Notes under the pieces: model-generated | Database searches by the model: none | What the model was told of the DNA's origin: nothing | What the model saw: only the letters and a program-made list of their open reading frames with translations | DNA from: Fictibacillus arsenicus | GTDB lineage: Bacteria; Bacillota; Bacilli; Bacillales; Fictibacillaceae | DNA length: 64,000 nt | Reading direction: 5' to 3' | Assembly (NCBI RefSeq): GCF_001999465.1 | Contig: NZ_MQMF01000002.1 | Location: 496,001-560,000, forward strand | Shown: one piece after another, positions 8,085-15,849 of the stretch | Numbering within the stretch: the first letter of the stretch is position 1 | How the letters are laid out: each line of letters opens with the position of its first letter | Position numbers and translations under genes: made by a program

Positions 8085-8993
8085 TTAGTGGATTCCTCTC
8101 TTTTTAAACCTTCCGCCCTTTACTTCTGCAATATCTGCAATAGCAAGGAATGCGCTGGTATCAAATTCATCCACGATGTCTTTAAGTTTTGCTTCTTCTA
8201 ATCGAGTGATGACACAGAATACTACTCCTTTTTCGTCTCCTGTATAAGCACCCTCGCCTTTTAAGTAAGTAACTCCGCGTCCGAGTCTATGAAGGATGGC
8301 GTCGCCTATTTCTTTATGATTCTCACTAATAATCCACGCAGACTTCGATTCTTCAAGACCTGTGATCGTTAAATCAATCGTTTTGTATGCGATAAAATAA
8401 GCGATCAATGAGTACATCGCTCTGTCCCAAGTAAAGACAAAACCTGCAGCTCCAAGGATGAAGATATTAAAGAACATTATAATTTCGCCAACTGAGAAAG
8501 GCAGTTTGCTGTTGGATAAGATTGCTAATATTTCTGTACCATCTAATGAACCCCCGCTTCGGATAACCATTCCGATCCCAACTCCGATAAAAATCCCGCC
8601 AAAAACGGTAGCAAGGAGTAAGTCATCTGTAAAAGGCGGTACGGGATGTAATAGTGTCGTAGCGATAGAAAGAATAATAATTCCATATAAAGTTGAGATA
8701 GCAAATGTCTTTCCAATTTGCTTATATCCAATAAAGATAAAAGGCAAGTTTAGTCCGAATAGGAAGATTCCGAGGCTTAAACCAGTTAAGTGGGATGCCA
8801 TGATTGAAATACCAGCAATCCCGCCATCAATAACGTTATTTGGTACTAAGAAAATTTCCAGTCCGACCGCCATTAAAATGGCACCTATGGTAATTAAAAA
8901 TCCTCTAAGAGCGAGCTTTCCCTTAGTTAACTTACGATGCTGCTTATTCATTTGCTCAGCAAGCTGATTGTTTATTGTTGTATCATCTGTCAT
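8085..8993 (-). CDS. YitT family membrane protein (DUF161/DUF2179)
   Basis: The 302-residue protein has six hydrophobic helices (~30-210) with the family signatures VIDGGIAGISIM and RSGGSLDGTEILA. A C-terminal cytosolic DUF2179 domain (~220-300) follows. The family is proposed to be a membrane transporter or sensor; its substrate is not established. ATG 8993 is chosen because TGGAGGT lies 7 bp upstream and overlaps the longer frame start at 9008. No operon partner is adjacent. Confidence 0.9.
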   Translation of the reverse strand: MTDDTTINNQLAEQMNKQHRKLTKGKLALRGFLITIGAILMAVGLEIFLVPNNVIDGGIAGISIMASHLTGLSLGIFLFGLNLPFIFIGYKQIGKTFAISTLYGIIILSIATTLLHPVPPFTDDLLLATVFGGIFIGVGIGMVIRSGGSLDGTEILAILSNSKLPFSVGEIIMFFNIFILGAAGFVFTWDRAMYSLIAYFIAYKTIDLTITGLEESKSAWIISENHKEIGDAILHRLGRGVTYLKGEGAYTGDEKGVVFCVITRLEEAKLKDIVDEFDTSAFLAIADIAEVKGGRFKKRGIH

Positions 8994-9084
8994 ATCTTGA
9001 ACCTCCATTTAGCGTGCATCCGAACAGGTATTTCTCTATTTCTACACATAAAGATTACCTCTTGTGGATTTTAGTAAACAAATT

Positions 9085-9651
9085 TTAGAGTCGAACATCG
9101 ATCTGGGTTTTGATATTTTCATTTTTTGATATTCCCAGATATTTAAGTGTCTCAGAAGGGTTTGAATGATTGAAATGCTTTTGAAGAAGAGATATCGCGA
9201 CACCTCTTTTATAGGCATGAAAACCAAAAGTCTTACGTAAAGAATTGGTGCCGATCTTACCTTTGATTCCGACTTGATCTGCCGCACAGCTTATAATGCG
9301 GTATGCCTGCTGTCTTGTAATGGGCAGCTTTGTTTTTTTAGATAAAAAAAGATAATCACTGCTTTGCAAATTGGCATTCTGTATATATTGAAGCAAGATT
9401 TTCTGAACGGTTTCATTCAGAAAGATCTCTTTTGTGGACTCACCTTCTTTAGGAATCCAGGAATAGTATTCTTTTATCACAGTGTGTTCAGTCATGAGAT
9501 CTTCTACTTTAATGGAGAGCAATTCCGTAATCTTCAATCCTGTGTTAATGCCAAATACAAAAAGAACATAGTCACGTTCAGATTGCTTCTTTAAATGGCG
9601 CTTAATCGCATTAATTTGTTTAATATTCCTTAATGCTTCAACGTATTCCAC
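9085..9651 (-). CDS. short tyrosine-recombinase-like protein with altered catalytic residues
   Basis: 188 residues match only the catalytic half of phage-type integrases. The canonical Arg of box I is Lys40 (TGLKITELL) and the box II His is Asn136 (GTNSLRKTF), while Arg139, His162 and nucleophile Tyr171 (LKYLG) remain. The N-terminal core-binding domain is minimal. GTG 9651 follows AGGTGATG. No excisionase, repeat ends or phage genes are nearby, so it is either an orphan recombinase or a degenerate DNA-binding relic. An inverted repeat lies just upstream (9671-9710). Confidence 0.75.
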   Translation of the reverse strand: MEYVEALRNIKQINAIKRHLKKQSERDYVLFVFGINTGLKITELLSIKVEDLMTEHTVIKEYYSWIPKEGESTKEIFLNETVQKILLQYIQNANLQSSDYLFLSKKTKLPITRQQAYRIISCAADQVGIKGKIGTNSLRKTFGFHAYKRGVAISLLQKHFNHSNPSETLKYLGISKNENIKTQIDVRL

Positions 9652-9670
9652 CTAATCATCACCTAATCCC

Positions 9671-9710
9671 ATGTTACTTAATACTAGTTTAGCACACTGT
9701 TATGTAACAT
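9671..9710. repeat. inverted repeat upstream of the recombinase-like gene
   Basis: ATGTTAC (9671-9677) and GTAACAT (9704-9710) form a perfect 7-bp inverted repeat with a 26-bp spacer, 20-60 bp before the GTG start. It could be an operator or a recombinase arm site; that is inference. Confidence 0.4.
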
Positions 9711-9789
9711 TAAACGAATATGCTTTTAAATAAAAACAACTCTATTAATATGTACTAATTTCATCAGATTAGAAGAACTGTATTTATGC

Positions 9790-9824
9790 AAAAACAAAGA
9801 AACCTCCGATTGATTGAGGTTTCT
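9790..9824 (-). terminator. Rho-independent terminator of the Nif3-like gene
   Basis: Minus-strand stem AGAAACCTC/GAGGTTTCT with an 8-nt loop, then TTGTTTTT. Confidence 0.85.
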
Positions 9825-9839
9825 GAAATATGTACAAGA

Positions 9840-10610
9840 TTAATTAACTTCCCCAGATTCGATGTGATCTTCTTTTATTCGGATAAGTTCAATATCAGGG
9901 TACGTTTCTTTAACTTTTCTTCCAAAACTCTCTACTCCAAAAATCTCTGTATATGTATGGCTTCCCACATATAAATTGACGCCAGCGAACTTAGCGTACT
10001 GCACGGAATACAAAGTCCGTTCCCCTGTAATAAATGCATCGCAGTTATTGTCTTTTGCAAATTTAATTAATCGAGAGTTATTCCCTGCCCCCGTTAAGAT
10101 AGCTGCCTTTTTAATGGGTCGGTCATGGTTTTGCCAAGCCCGAACAGGTTCATCCAGTTTCAGTTCAAGTCTATTTTTGAGCTCTGAGAACGAAAGAGCT
10201 TTATGAAAAATTCCTATTCCCGGTACCTCTGTATCATGTTCAAAAGCAGATAAACTTGTGATCTCATCAATTTCAATTTGTTCAAACAAAGATGTACATG
10301 TGCCGAATTCCACAAAATCAAGCGGTAAATGGATAAAAAAATGTGAGATGTCGTTCTTTTTTAATTCAGCTACACACTCTTCTCTCATGCCATATAGAAA
10401 ATCCCAAGCGTCATGATGGGTAAGAAGCAGATCAGCATTGGCGTTTATTGCTTTCTCTACCGTCTCAGGAGTCAAGTTTGTCGCATAAGCTACTCTTTTA
10501 TTATCCTTTTCGATTCGGCAGGTAAAACCATACTCTCCTTCGTCTTCAAAAGTCGTTAGCCACTTCCCAAATAGTGATGGCAAAAGCTGTTCAAAGTCGC
10601 TCGTTTTCAT
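9840..10610 (-). CDS. Nif3-like dinuclear metal-centre protein (YqfO/YbgI family)
   Basis: The 256-residue protein shows the family metal motifs: LLTHHDAWD (~75-83), a central GAGNNSRL segment, and C-terminal GSHTYTEIFGVESFG, whose His and Glu complete the metal site. It lacks the PII-like insert found in long Bacillus YqfO proteins. The family forms hexameric rings; the biochemical role is unsettled. ATG 10610 follows GTGGGGG; the upstream frame extension to 10691 has no site. A terminator separates it from the gene at 10705. Confidence 0.85.
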   Translation of the reverse strand: MKTSDFEQLLPSLFGKWLTTFEDEGEYGFTCRIEKDNKRVAYATNLTPETVEKAINANADLLLTHHDAWDFLYGMREECVAELKKNDISHFFIHLPLDFVEFGTCTSLFEQIEIDEITSLSAFEHDTEVPGIGIFHKALSFSELKNRLELKLDEPVRAWQNHDRPIKKAAILTGAGNNSRLIKFAKDNNCDAFITGERTLYSVQYAKFAGVNLYVGSHTYTEIFGVESFGRKVKETYPDIELIRIKEDHIESGEVN

Positions 10611-10667
10611 TGATGAATTCCCCCACTGTGTTTTATTCATTATGCCTGATTTCTCCATATGAGACCA

Positions 10668-10695
10668 TAAAAAAAGCCAAGTGAATTTCACCTGG
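10668..10695 (-). terminator. Rho-independent terminator of the 10705 gene
   Basis: Minus-strand hairpin GCCAGGTGAA/TTCACTTGGC (one mismatch) followed by seven T residues. Confidence 0.85.
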
Positions 10696-10704
10696 CCCGA
10701 TCCA

Positions 10705-10947
10705 TTATTCGTATTTGATTTCTTCCTGCAGAGAGCTTTCGAGATGTTTCATTAAATCATAATAATCATCTGGTTTTTGAAATTGTTCAACAGACCAATG
10801 CTGTTTGATCCATTCTGCAACTTCACTCGCACTGTTGAAAACTTCACCCGTTGTATCGCTGTCCCGCACTGTAAAGACCATGTTTTCATAGTCGACTGTA
10901 ACATCACATGGAAACTTGCCGTCTTTTTTGTACAGCGAATATTCCAC
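10705..10947 (-). CDS. hypothetical small acidic protein, 80 aa
   Basis: The product is acidic, soluble and Trp-containing, with no recognised domain. GTG 10947 follows AGGAGG by 8 bp. A terminator lies 10 bp after the stop, so it is a single-gene unit. I do not assign a function. Confidence 0.75.
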   Translation of the reverse strand: MEYSLYKKDGKFPCDVTVDYENMVFTVRDSDTTGEVFNSASEVAEWIKQHWSVEQFQKPDDYYDLMKHLESSLQEEIKYE

Positions 10948-11098
10948 CTCTCCCGCCTCCTCTTAAATACTTTCTTATTGAAGTAATACCCACTCTCATT
11001 CCTTTTTATGACACTCTAAACGATATCTTTTGAAAATAGGTATAAAACACTGTCTCAACGTTCATTCTTATAGGGATTGTGGAATTGGAGGAAAGAAG

Positions 11099-12232
11099 AT
11101 GAAAGCTGTTACGTATCAAGGAAAACGAGATATACAAGTGAAGTCGGTCGAGGATCCGAAGCTGTTGAAAAAGGATGATATTATCGTCCGGATCACATCT
11201 ACAACTATCTGCGGCTCTGATCTGCATCTTTATCAAGGGAACTTCCCTCTCCCGAAAGGATATATTATCGGGCATGAACCGATGGGTATTGTTGAGGAAA
11301 TCGGTACCGACGTAACTTCTGTAAAGAAAGGAGATCGTGTTGTCATTCCGTTTAACGTAGCTTGCGGAAGCTGCCACTTCTGCACGCATCAGATGGAAAG
11401 CCAGTGTGACAATGCAAATCCGCATTACGATTCTGGTGCCTATTTAGGTTACTCCGAAAAATTCGGCAACTATCCGGGTGGCCAGGCCGAGTATTTAAGA
11501 GTTCCGTTTGCAAACTTTACGCCCTTTAAGATTCCAGAAACCGTCGAGATGGAAGACGAATATTTTCTATTTCTATCAGACGTACTCCCGACAGCGTATT
11601 GGAGTGTACTGAACAGCGGCATGAAAAAAGGTGATTCGGTGATTGTACTTGGTTGCGGACCTGTTGGGCTATTTGCTCAAAAATTCGCATGGATGCTTGG
11701 CGCAAACCGTGTAATTGCTGTCGATCATCTGGATTACCGACTTCTCAAAGCGAAAAAGATGAACAATGTAGAGACTGTTAATTTTTCAAAGTTCGCTGAT
11801 ACTGGTGAGCACTTGAAAGAAATGACGCTTGGCGGTGCGGATGTTGTAATCGATTGTGTAGGGATGGATGGCAAAAAATCACCGATGGAAAAAGTGGGAC
11901 AAACGCTAAAGCTTCAAGGCGGTACACTTGGACCCATACAGATAGCAACAAAAGCCGTTCGTAAGTTTGGAACGGTACAGATAACAGGTGTATATGGCGG
12001 TCTTTATAACAGCTTCCCGCTTGGCGCATTCTTTTCAAGAAACGTTACGTTAAAAATGGGACAAGCTCCTGTTATCCATCTCATGAGTACGTTAATGGAT
12101 AAAATTATGGCTGAAGAATTCGACCCCCGTGAGATTATTTCGCATACTCTCCCCTTGGATGAGGCGGCCAAGGGCTATGATTTATTTAATGACCACAAGG
12201 AAGACTGCATCAAAGTCGTACTTAAAACGTGA
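11099..12232 (+). CDS. zinc-dependent alcohol dehydrogenase (MDR superfamily)
   Basis: The 377-residue protein has the catalytic zinc ligand Cys38 (TICGSDLH) and GHE at residues 58-60. Structural zinc cysteines are at 89, 92, 95 and 103, and a Rossmann nucleotide fold shows GCGPVGLF (~185). It resembles the large zinc alcohol/formaldehyde-dehydrogenase-like group; NAD(P)-dependent oxidation of an alcohol is likely but the substrate is unknown. ATG 11099 follows TTGGAGGAAAG. It leads an operon with a 51-aa gene and a DUF2512 gene. Confidence 0.92.
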   Translation: MKAVTYQGKRDIQVKSVEDPKLLKKDDIIVRITSTTICGSDLHLYQGNFPLPKGYIIGHEPMGIVEEIGTDVTSVKKGDRVVIPFNVACGSCHFCTHQMESQCDNANPHYDSGAYLGYSEKFGNYPGGQAEYLRVPFANFTPFKIPETVEMEDEYFLFLSDVLPTAYWSVLNSGMKKGDSVIVLGCGPVGLFAQKFAWMLGANRVIAVDHLDYRLLKAKKMNNVETVNFSKFADTGEHLKEMTLGGADVVIDCVGMDGKKSPMEKVGQTLKLQGGTLGPIQIATKAVRKFGTVQITGVYGGLYNSFPLGAFFSRNVTLKMGQAPVIHLMSTLMDKIMAEEFDPREIISHTLPLDEAAKGYDLFNDHKEDCIKVVLKT

Positions 12233-12243
12233 GGAGCTAAAAA

Positions 12244-12399
12244 ATGATGAAGAACAATAAAAACAGAGAAAAAAGAGAAGTAAAAACAGCAGAAAATAAA
12301 AATTTTCGTGGTGAATCTTTGGATCAGCATCAAAAACTAGAAGATGCCAACCTGTACTTGGATGAAGGCGAGATCAGCCAGCAAAATAATAACTTATAA
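12244..12399 (+). CDS. small hydrophilic protein, 51 aa
   Basis: A 51-codon frame starts with two ATG codons, 12 bp after the dehydrogenase stop; GTGAGGAGC is its ribosome-binding site. The N-terminal half is strongly basic (KNNKNREKREVK) and the C-terminal half acidic. There is no Cys or membrane segment. The next gene begins 13 bp later. It resembles short stress- or spore-associated Bacillus proteins in composition only. Confidence 0.75.
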   Translation: MMKNNKNREKREVKTAENKNFRGESLDQHQKLEDANLYLDEGEISQQNNNL

Positions 12400-12412
12400 G
12401 GAGTGATTCATC

Positions 12413-12766
12413 ATGCAAAGCTTGATGATTAAGTTTCTAGGAATTCCGCTAGTTCTAATTCTAGCTAACTTCCTTTTTAAAAGTGTAGACTTTAAGCTTG
12501 TCCAGCCCATCATCTGGATTACGGCAGTACTTGCTCCAATCGGTGTGCTCATGGAATATATCATGATTTCAAGAATCTCATATTGGAAACAGCTGATGAT
12601 TGATTTTGCAGCGACATTTATCCTTGTCTATCTGCTGGCACTCATACTGCCGGCTGTGACAATCTCACTATGGGGATCGATCTTGGTGGCCGTAATCATT
12701 ACAGGAATGGAAGCAATGGTTCATAAGCATCTCATATCAGATCATTTAGATCATTCTTATCGTTAA
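12413..12766 (+). CDS. DUF2512 family (YndM-like) membrane protein
   Basis: 117 residues with four hydrophobic helices; the C-terminal GMEAMVHKHLI matches what I recall of the DUF2512/YndM family of small Bacillus membrane proteins. Function is unknown. AAGGAGTGA precedes ATG 12413. It closes the 11099-12766 operon and is followed by a terminator. Confidence 0.8.
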   Translation: MQSLMIKFLGIPLVLILANFLFKSVDFKLVQPIIWITAVLAPIGVLMEYIMISRISYWKQLMIDFAATFILVYLLALILPAVTISLWGSILVAVIITGMEAMVHKHLISDHLDHSYR

Positions 12767-12773
12767 GATTTAT

Positions 12774-12808
12774 ACCGGTACCCTTTTGCATGAGGTGCCG
12801 GTTTTTTA
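12774..12808 (+). terminator. Rho-independent terminator
   Basis: Stem ACCGGTACC/GGTGCCGGT (one wobble) with an 11-nt loop and six T residues. It overlaps the stop of the converging methyltransferase. Confidence 0.9.
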
Positions 12809-13353
12809 TTTTTCACAAATATACACAAATGCTGGAGGAAAGTTCTTCGGCACGAAAGAGATATCCACTTCTTTAAATGATGCCTGGAAGGTCTTCTTCA
12901 TCTGTGTGGAATATTGGAACGCAACGAGTATTCCGCCAGGTCTTAAGGATCGATAAACTTCATCAACGATTTTTGTCCGGAGATTTTTATTAAAATTAGT
13001 AAATGGCAGGCCAGAAAAAACAGCATCAAGTGTTCCTTCGCTATTTCCTAAGCTCTTGATGATTTCACACGCATCCTCATAATAAAAGGCTTCAGGAAAC
13101 TTCACTTGAAGTCCTTTCCTCATTTCGCTGTCTTTTTCAAATACATGCAGTCTGGTGTTGGGAAGCATGTTCTTCACAATCGAACGAGTGATGACCCCAG
13201 TTCCTGCACCCAATTCCGCTGCTTGGTTTATATTTCCCAATTTAAATTTGATGTCATTTTCTCCGCTAAGGCAGCAGAACTTGGAAACAGGCTGCCTATC
13301 TGTAAAGGAGATTGTATAAATTTTTGAAGGAATAAGGATGTCCCGCCTTCCAT
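12806..13353 (-). pseudogene. class I SAM-dependent methyltransferase (PmtA/KsgA-like), frameshifted
   Basis: The N-terminal frame starts at ATG 13353 and reads FLQKFIQSPLQIGSLFPSS...NLNWE, then reaches a stop. The rest (AELGAGTGVITRSIV, the SAM site, to the C-terminus) continues in the next frame from 13240. Restoring one A in the AAA run (13233-13235 on the + strand) gives a single 182-residue protein reading NLNWENINQAAELGAGTG. Related proteins methylate phospholipids or rRNA. As written, the C-terminal part could start only at a TTG without a clear site. It could be a real mutation or a homopolymer error. Confidence 0.8.
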
Positions 13354-13540
13354 TCTCTCTACCTCATTTCTAATTCCGATTAAATCAATCGACTTTATCT
13401 ATATTATTCATTCGAAATGGTAAGGTGAAAGAAAAGGATTATTTTGTACTGATTCTTTGTTAGAATTTCCAGTTTATTTTTTAATAGATTTGGGAACATT
13501 TTAATTGGTATAAATTTGTAATGGAAAAAATTTTATTTGA

Positions 13541-13557
13541 AAAACATGTGATGTTTT
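13541..13557. promoter_or_regulatory. palindrome upstream of the AGCS symporter
   Basis: AAAACAT-gtg-ATGTTTT is a perfect 7-bp inverted repeat 60 bp before the ATG. It lies in an AT-rich 260-bp upstream region with no gene. Possible operator; no regulator is identified. Confidence 0.4.
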
Positions 13558-13616
13558 GCTACATTTGAAAGCGGTGTACAGCTGAGAGAGACATTAGACT
13601 AATTGAGGTGTATTAA

Positions 13617-15020
13617 ATGAATTTGCTTAACAATGTAATTGGTGATGTTAACACGTACTTATGGTCTTATATCCTGATTGTCATGTTAATCGGATTAGGA
13701 CTGTATTTCACGGTTCGAACGAAATTTGTTCAGTTTCGAATGATTGGCGAGATGGTTCGCTTATTAGGTGAAGGGGCAGCAGCTGATAAAAAAGGTGTTT
13801 CGTCTTTTCAGGCATTCTGTATCAGTACCGCGTCGCGAGTAGGTACAGGTAACTTAGCAGGGGTAGCACTTGCTATCACAGCCGGCGGACCTGGAGCAGT
13901 TTTCTGGATGTGGCTGATCGCATTGATCGGTTCTGCATCGGCATTTGTTGAAAGTACTTTGGCTCAGATCTATAAAGTCCGTGATGGAGTCGCTTTCCGA
14001 GGCGGTCCTGCTTATTACATGGATAAAGCTTTAAACGCTCGCTGGATGGGTGTTATCTTCGCAGTCTTGATCTCGATTACATTCGGACTTGCATTCAACT
14101 CTGTTCAGTCAAACACAATCGCAAGCGCATTTGGACAGTCTTTTGATATTAAGCCTGTATACGTGAGTATTTTCCTTGCTGTTGTTACAGCTGTTATTAT
14201 CTTCGGTGGTATTAAGAGAATCGCAAAAGTCTCTGAGATCATCGTACCGATTATGGCTGGGCTTTACATTCTTTTAGCTCTATTTTTGATGATTACGAAT
14301 ATCGGAGAACTTCCAGGAGTTTTTAGCTTAATCTTTAAAAGTGCATTCGGATTAGAAGAAGTTGCAGGCGGAGCACTTGGTGCTGCAATGATGAACGGGA
14401 TCAAACGCGGACTTTTCTCTAATGAAGCGGGTATGGGTAGTGCGCCAAACGCAGCAGCAACAGCTGATGTCAGTCACCCTGTAAAACAAGGTTTAATTCA
14501 GTCCCTAGGTGTTTTCGTAGATACATTATTGATCTGTTCTTCTACAGCATTCATTATTCTTCTTTCTGGTATGTATACATCTGAAGAAGCAGACGGTATT
14601 ATTCTAACTCAGCAAGCATTGAACAACCTGCTTGGATCATGGGGCGGCCCGTTCCTGGCTATTATAGTTCTATTGTTTGCATTCAGTTCAGTTGTCGGCA
14701 ACTATTATTATGGTGAATCAAATATTGAATTCATCAGCCAAAACAAAATATGGTTATTCTTATATCGAATTGCTGTTGTAGGCATGGTAGGTTTCGGTGC
14801 AATTGCATCCCTTGATTTCGTTTGGAGTTTAGCGGATATGTTCATGGGATTAATGGCCATCATCAACCTTATTGCTATCTCTTTGTTAGGAAAAATTGCG
14901 TTTGATGCACTCGGTGATTATATGAAGCAGAAAAAAGAAGGCAAAAATCCAGTATTCTATCCATCGAGCATTGGTCTTAAAAACACCGAAGTTTGGGGAG
15001 AAAAATCAGAAGACAAATAA
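13617..15020 (+). CDS. alanine/glycine:cation symporter (AGCS family)
   Basis: The 467-residue membrane protein has about eleven hydrophobic helices. It carries family signatures such as ASRVGTGNLAGVA (~77-90), GGPGAVFWMW and GIKRGLFSNEAGMGSAPNAAA (~258). The family imports Ala, Gly or Gln with sodium or protons. B. subtilis has several paralogues (AlsT, YrbD, GlnT, YflA) and I cannot say which is the orthologue. TTGAGGTG precedes ATG. It is monocistronic, with a terminator 14 bp downstream. Confidence 0.93.
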   Translation: MNLLNNVIGDVNTYLWSYILIVMLIGLGLYFTVRTKFVQFRMIGEMVRLLGEGAAADKKGVSSFQAFCISTASRVGTGNLAGVALAITAGGPGAVFWMWLIALIGSASAFVESTLAQIYKVRDGVAFRGGPAYYMDKALNARWMGVIFAVLISITFGLAFNSVQSNTIASAFGQSFDIKPVYVSIFLAVVTAVIIFGGIKRIAKVSEIIVPIMAGLYILLALFLMITNIGELPGVFSLIFKSAFGLEEVAGGALGAAMMNGIKRGLFSNEAGMGSAPNAAATADVSHPVKQGLIQSLGVFVDTLLICSSTAFIILLSGMYTSEEADGIILTQQALNNLLGSWGGPFLAIIVLLFAFSSVVGNYYYGESNIEFISQNKIWLFLYRIAVVGMVGFGAIASLDFVWSLADMFMGLMAIINLIAISLLGKIAFDALGDYMKQKKEGKNPVFYPSSIGLKNTEVWGEKSEDK

Positions 15021-15033
15021 GCAGCACGAAAGA

Positions 15034-15070
15034 AAGAAGACTTCCAAAACACAGGAAGTCTTCTTTTTCT
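15034..15070 (+). terminator. Rho-independent terminator
   Basis: Perfect 12-bp stem AAGAAGACTTCC/GGAAGTCTTCTT with a 7-nt loop and T run. Confidence 0.9.
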
Positions 15071-15154
15071 TTGAAACTTTTATCAATCAGGTCCGTAATA
15101 TTTGTTTGGGATACAAAGTTTCTGGTCGGCGGTTTTAAATCATTAATTACAAAT

Positions 15155-15190
15155 CATACAAAAAAACTGGCTTATATGAACCAGTTTTTT
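15155..15190 (-). terminator. terminator of the FbpA-like gene
   Basis: Stem AAAAAACTGG/CCAGTTTTTT with a 10-nt loop lies 13 bp past the minus-strand stop at 15203. Its minus-strand 3' side is T7. Confidence 0.8.
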
Positions 15191-15202
15191 AAAATCTATT
15201 TC

Positions 15203-15376
15203 TCATATATTATTAAGTGGTTTTTCTTGTGCAGACGGTGAAAGAATATCCTGAAATTGTTGCTCAAGATCCTGCAAAGAAAGCTCGTATAGATGACGTC
15301 CATCTTTTGTTTTATATATGTTATGTAGCAATAGATCAGCAATTAAGTTCTCTCTTTTTTGATGGTCCGCTGACAC
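15203..15376 (-). CDS. FbpA-family small basic-type protein, 57 aa
   Basis: A 57-codon minus-strand frame starts at GTG 15376, 8 bp after AGGAGGG. The product reads RENLIADLLLHNIYKTKDG and then RHLYELSLQDLEQQF. That matches the short FbpA family (Fur-regulated basic protein) of Bacillus, whose members share a helical LI..L...GIYKT.DG.QLYELTL..LE pattern. FbpA acts with the small RNA FsrA in the iron-sparing response in B. subtilis. A promoter-like pair lies 130 bp upstream and a terminator immediately downstream. I see no clear Fur box, so iron control is unproven. Confidence 0.75.
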   Translation of the reverse strand: MSADHQKRENLIADLLLHNIYKTKDGRHLYELSLQDLEQQFQDILSPSAQEKPLNNI

Positions 15377-15676
15377 GTTCAATCCCTCCTGAAAATCTCT
15401 TCAACTAACGTTACCCGCAAATGAAGAAGAAAAAACTTTACATCAATAGTTTATGTTCTAAACCTGGGAAGGTGATGCTCATTTCTCGTTTCGTTATGGG
15501 TCAACACTACCCTCTTTTGGATAAATTGTCAATTGTTTCTAGACAATATTTGTCGTCAATACTGTATAGGCATGTTTAAAACAAGTCCTTTTCAAAATTA
15601 TATGGATAAGTTGATTGGAGTGGAAAATAACCACTTTCAAGAGATTATATTTTTTTGTATATTTCTTCATTGATAA
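15377..15676. other. gene-free region between the FbpA-like gene and the palindromic repeat
   Basis: It holds the promoter above and, at 15605-15622, an extra copy of GATAAGTTGATTGGAGTG. The same 18-mer recurs at 15672-15689, where the long repeat element begins. This suggests a partial duplication of the element's left edge. No other coding potential was seen. Confidence 0.6.
15504..15532 (-). promoter_or_regulatory. candidate sigma-A promoter for the FbpA-like gene, overlapping an inverted repeat
   Basis: On the minus strand TTGACA (15527-15532) is followed after 17 bp by TAGTGT (15504-15509). An inverted repeat ATTGTC/GACAAT (15525-15547) covers the -35 box and could be an operator. Confidence 0.5.
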
Positions 15677-15804
15677 GTTGATTGGAGTGCAAGATGCGAG
15701 ACTCCTGGGGGAAGAGTGTGACAGGTGAGACTCCTAACGGCGCAGAGCGCCAGGAGGCTCACCGCACGCCCCCCGGAAAGCGAGCGTCTGGAACGGAAAT
15801 CAAC
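15677..15804 (+). repeat. dispersed ~130-bp palindromic repeat, copy 1
   Basis: The element is bounded by GTTGATT and AATCAAC (perfect 7-bp terminal inverted repeat). Its GC-rich centre folds into a bulged hairpin, GTGAG-CTCCT-GGCGC against GCGCC-AGGAG-CTCAC. Copies at 17548-17726 and 26906-27034 share the core. It lies directly upstream of the antiporter ribosome-binding site. Confidence 0.85.
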
Positions 15805-15849
15805 ATCTTTCAAAAACAGCATTGAAATCAACTAAAAAGGAGAGCGGAG

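Noticed and set aside
14993-15241. 82-codon frame across the AGCS terminator
   Set aside because: It starts inside the symporter gene, crosses two terminators and has no start signals.
15217-15408. Plus-strand 63-codon frame
   Set aside because: It has no ribosome-binding site and is antisense to the FbpA-like gene, which has all expression signals.
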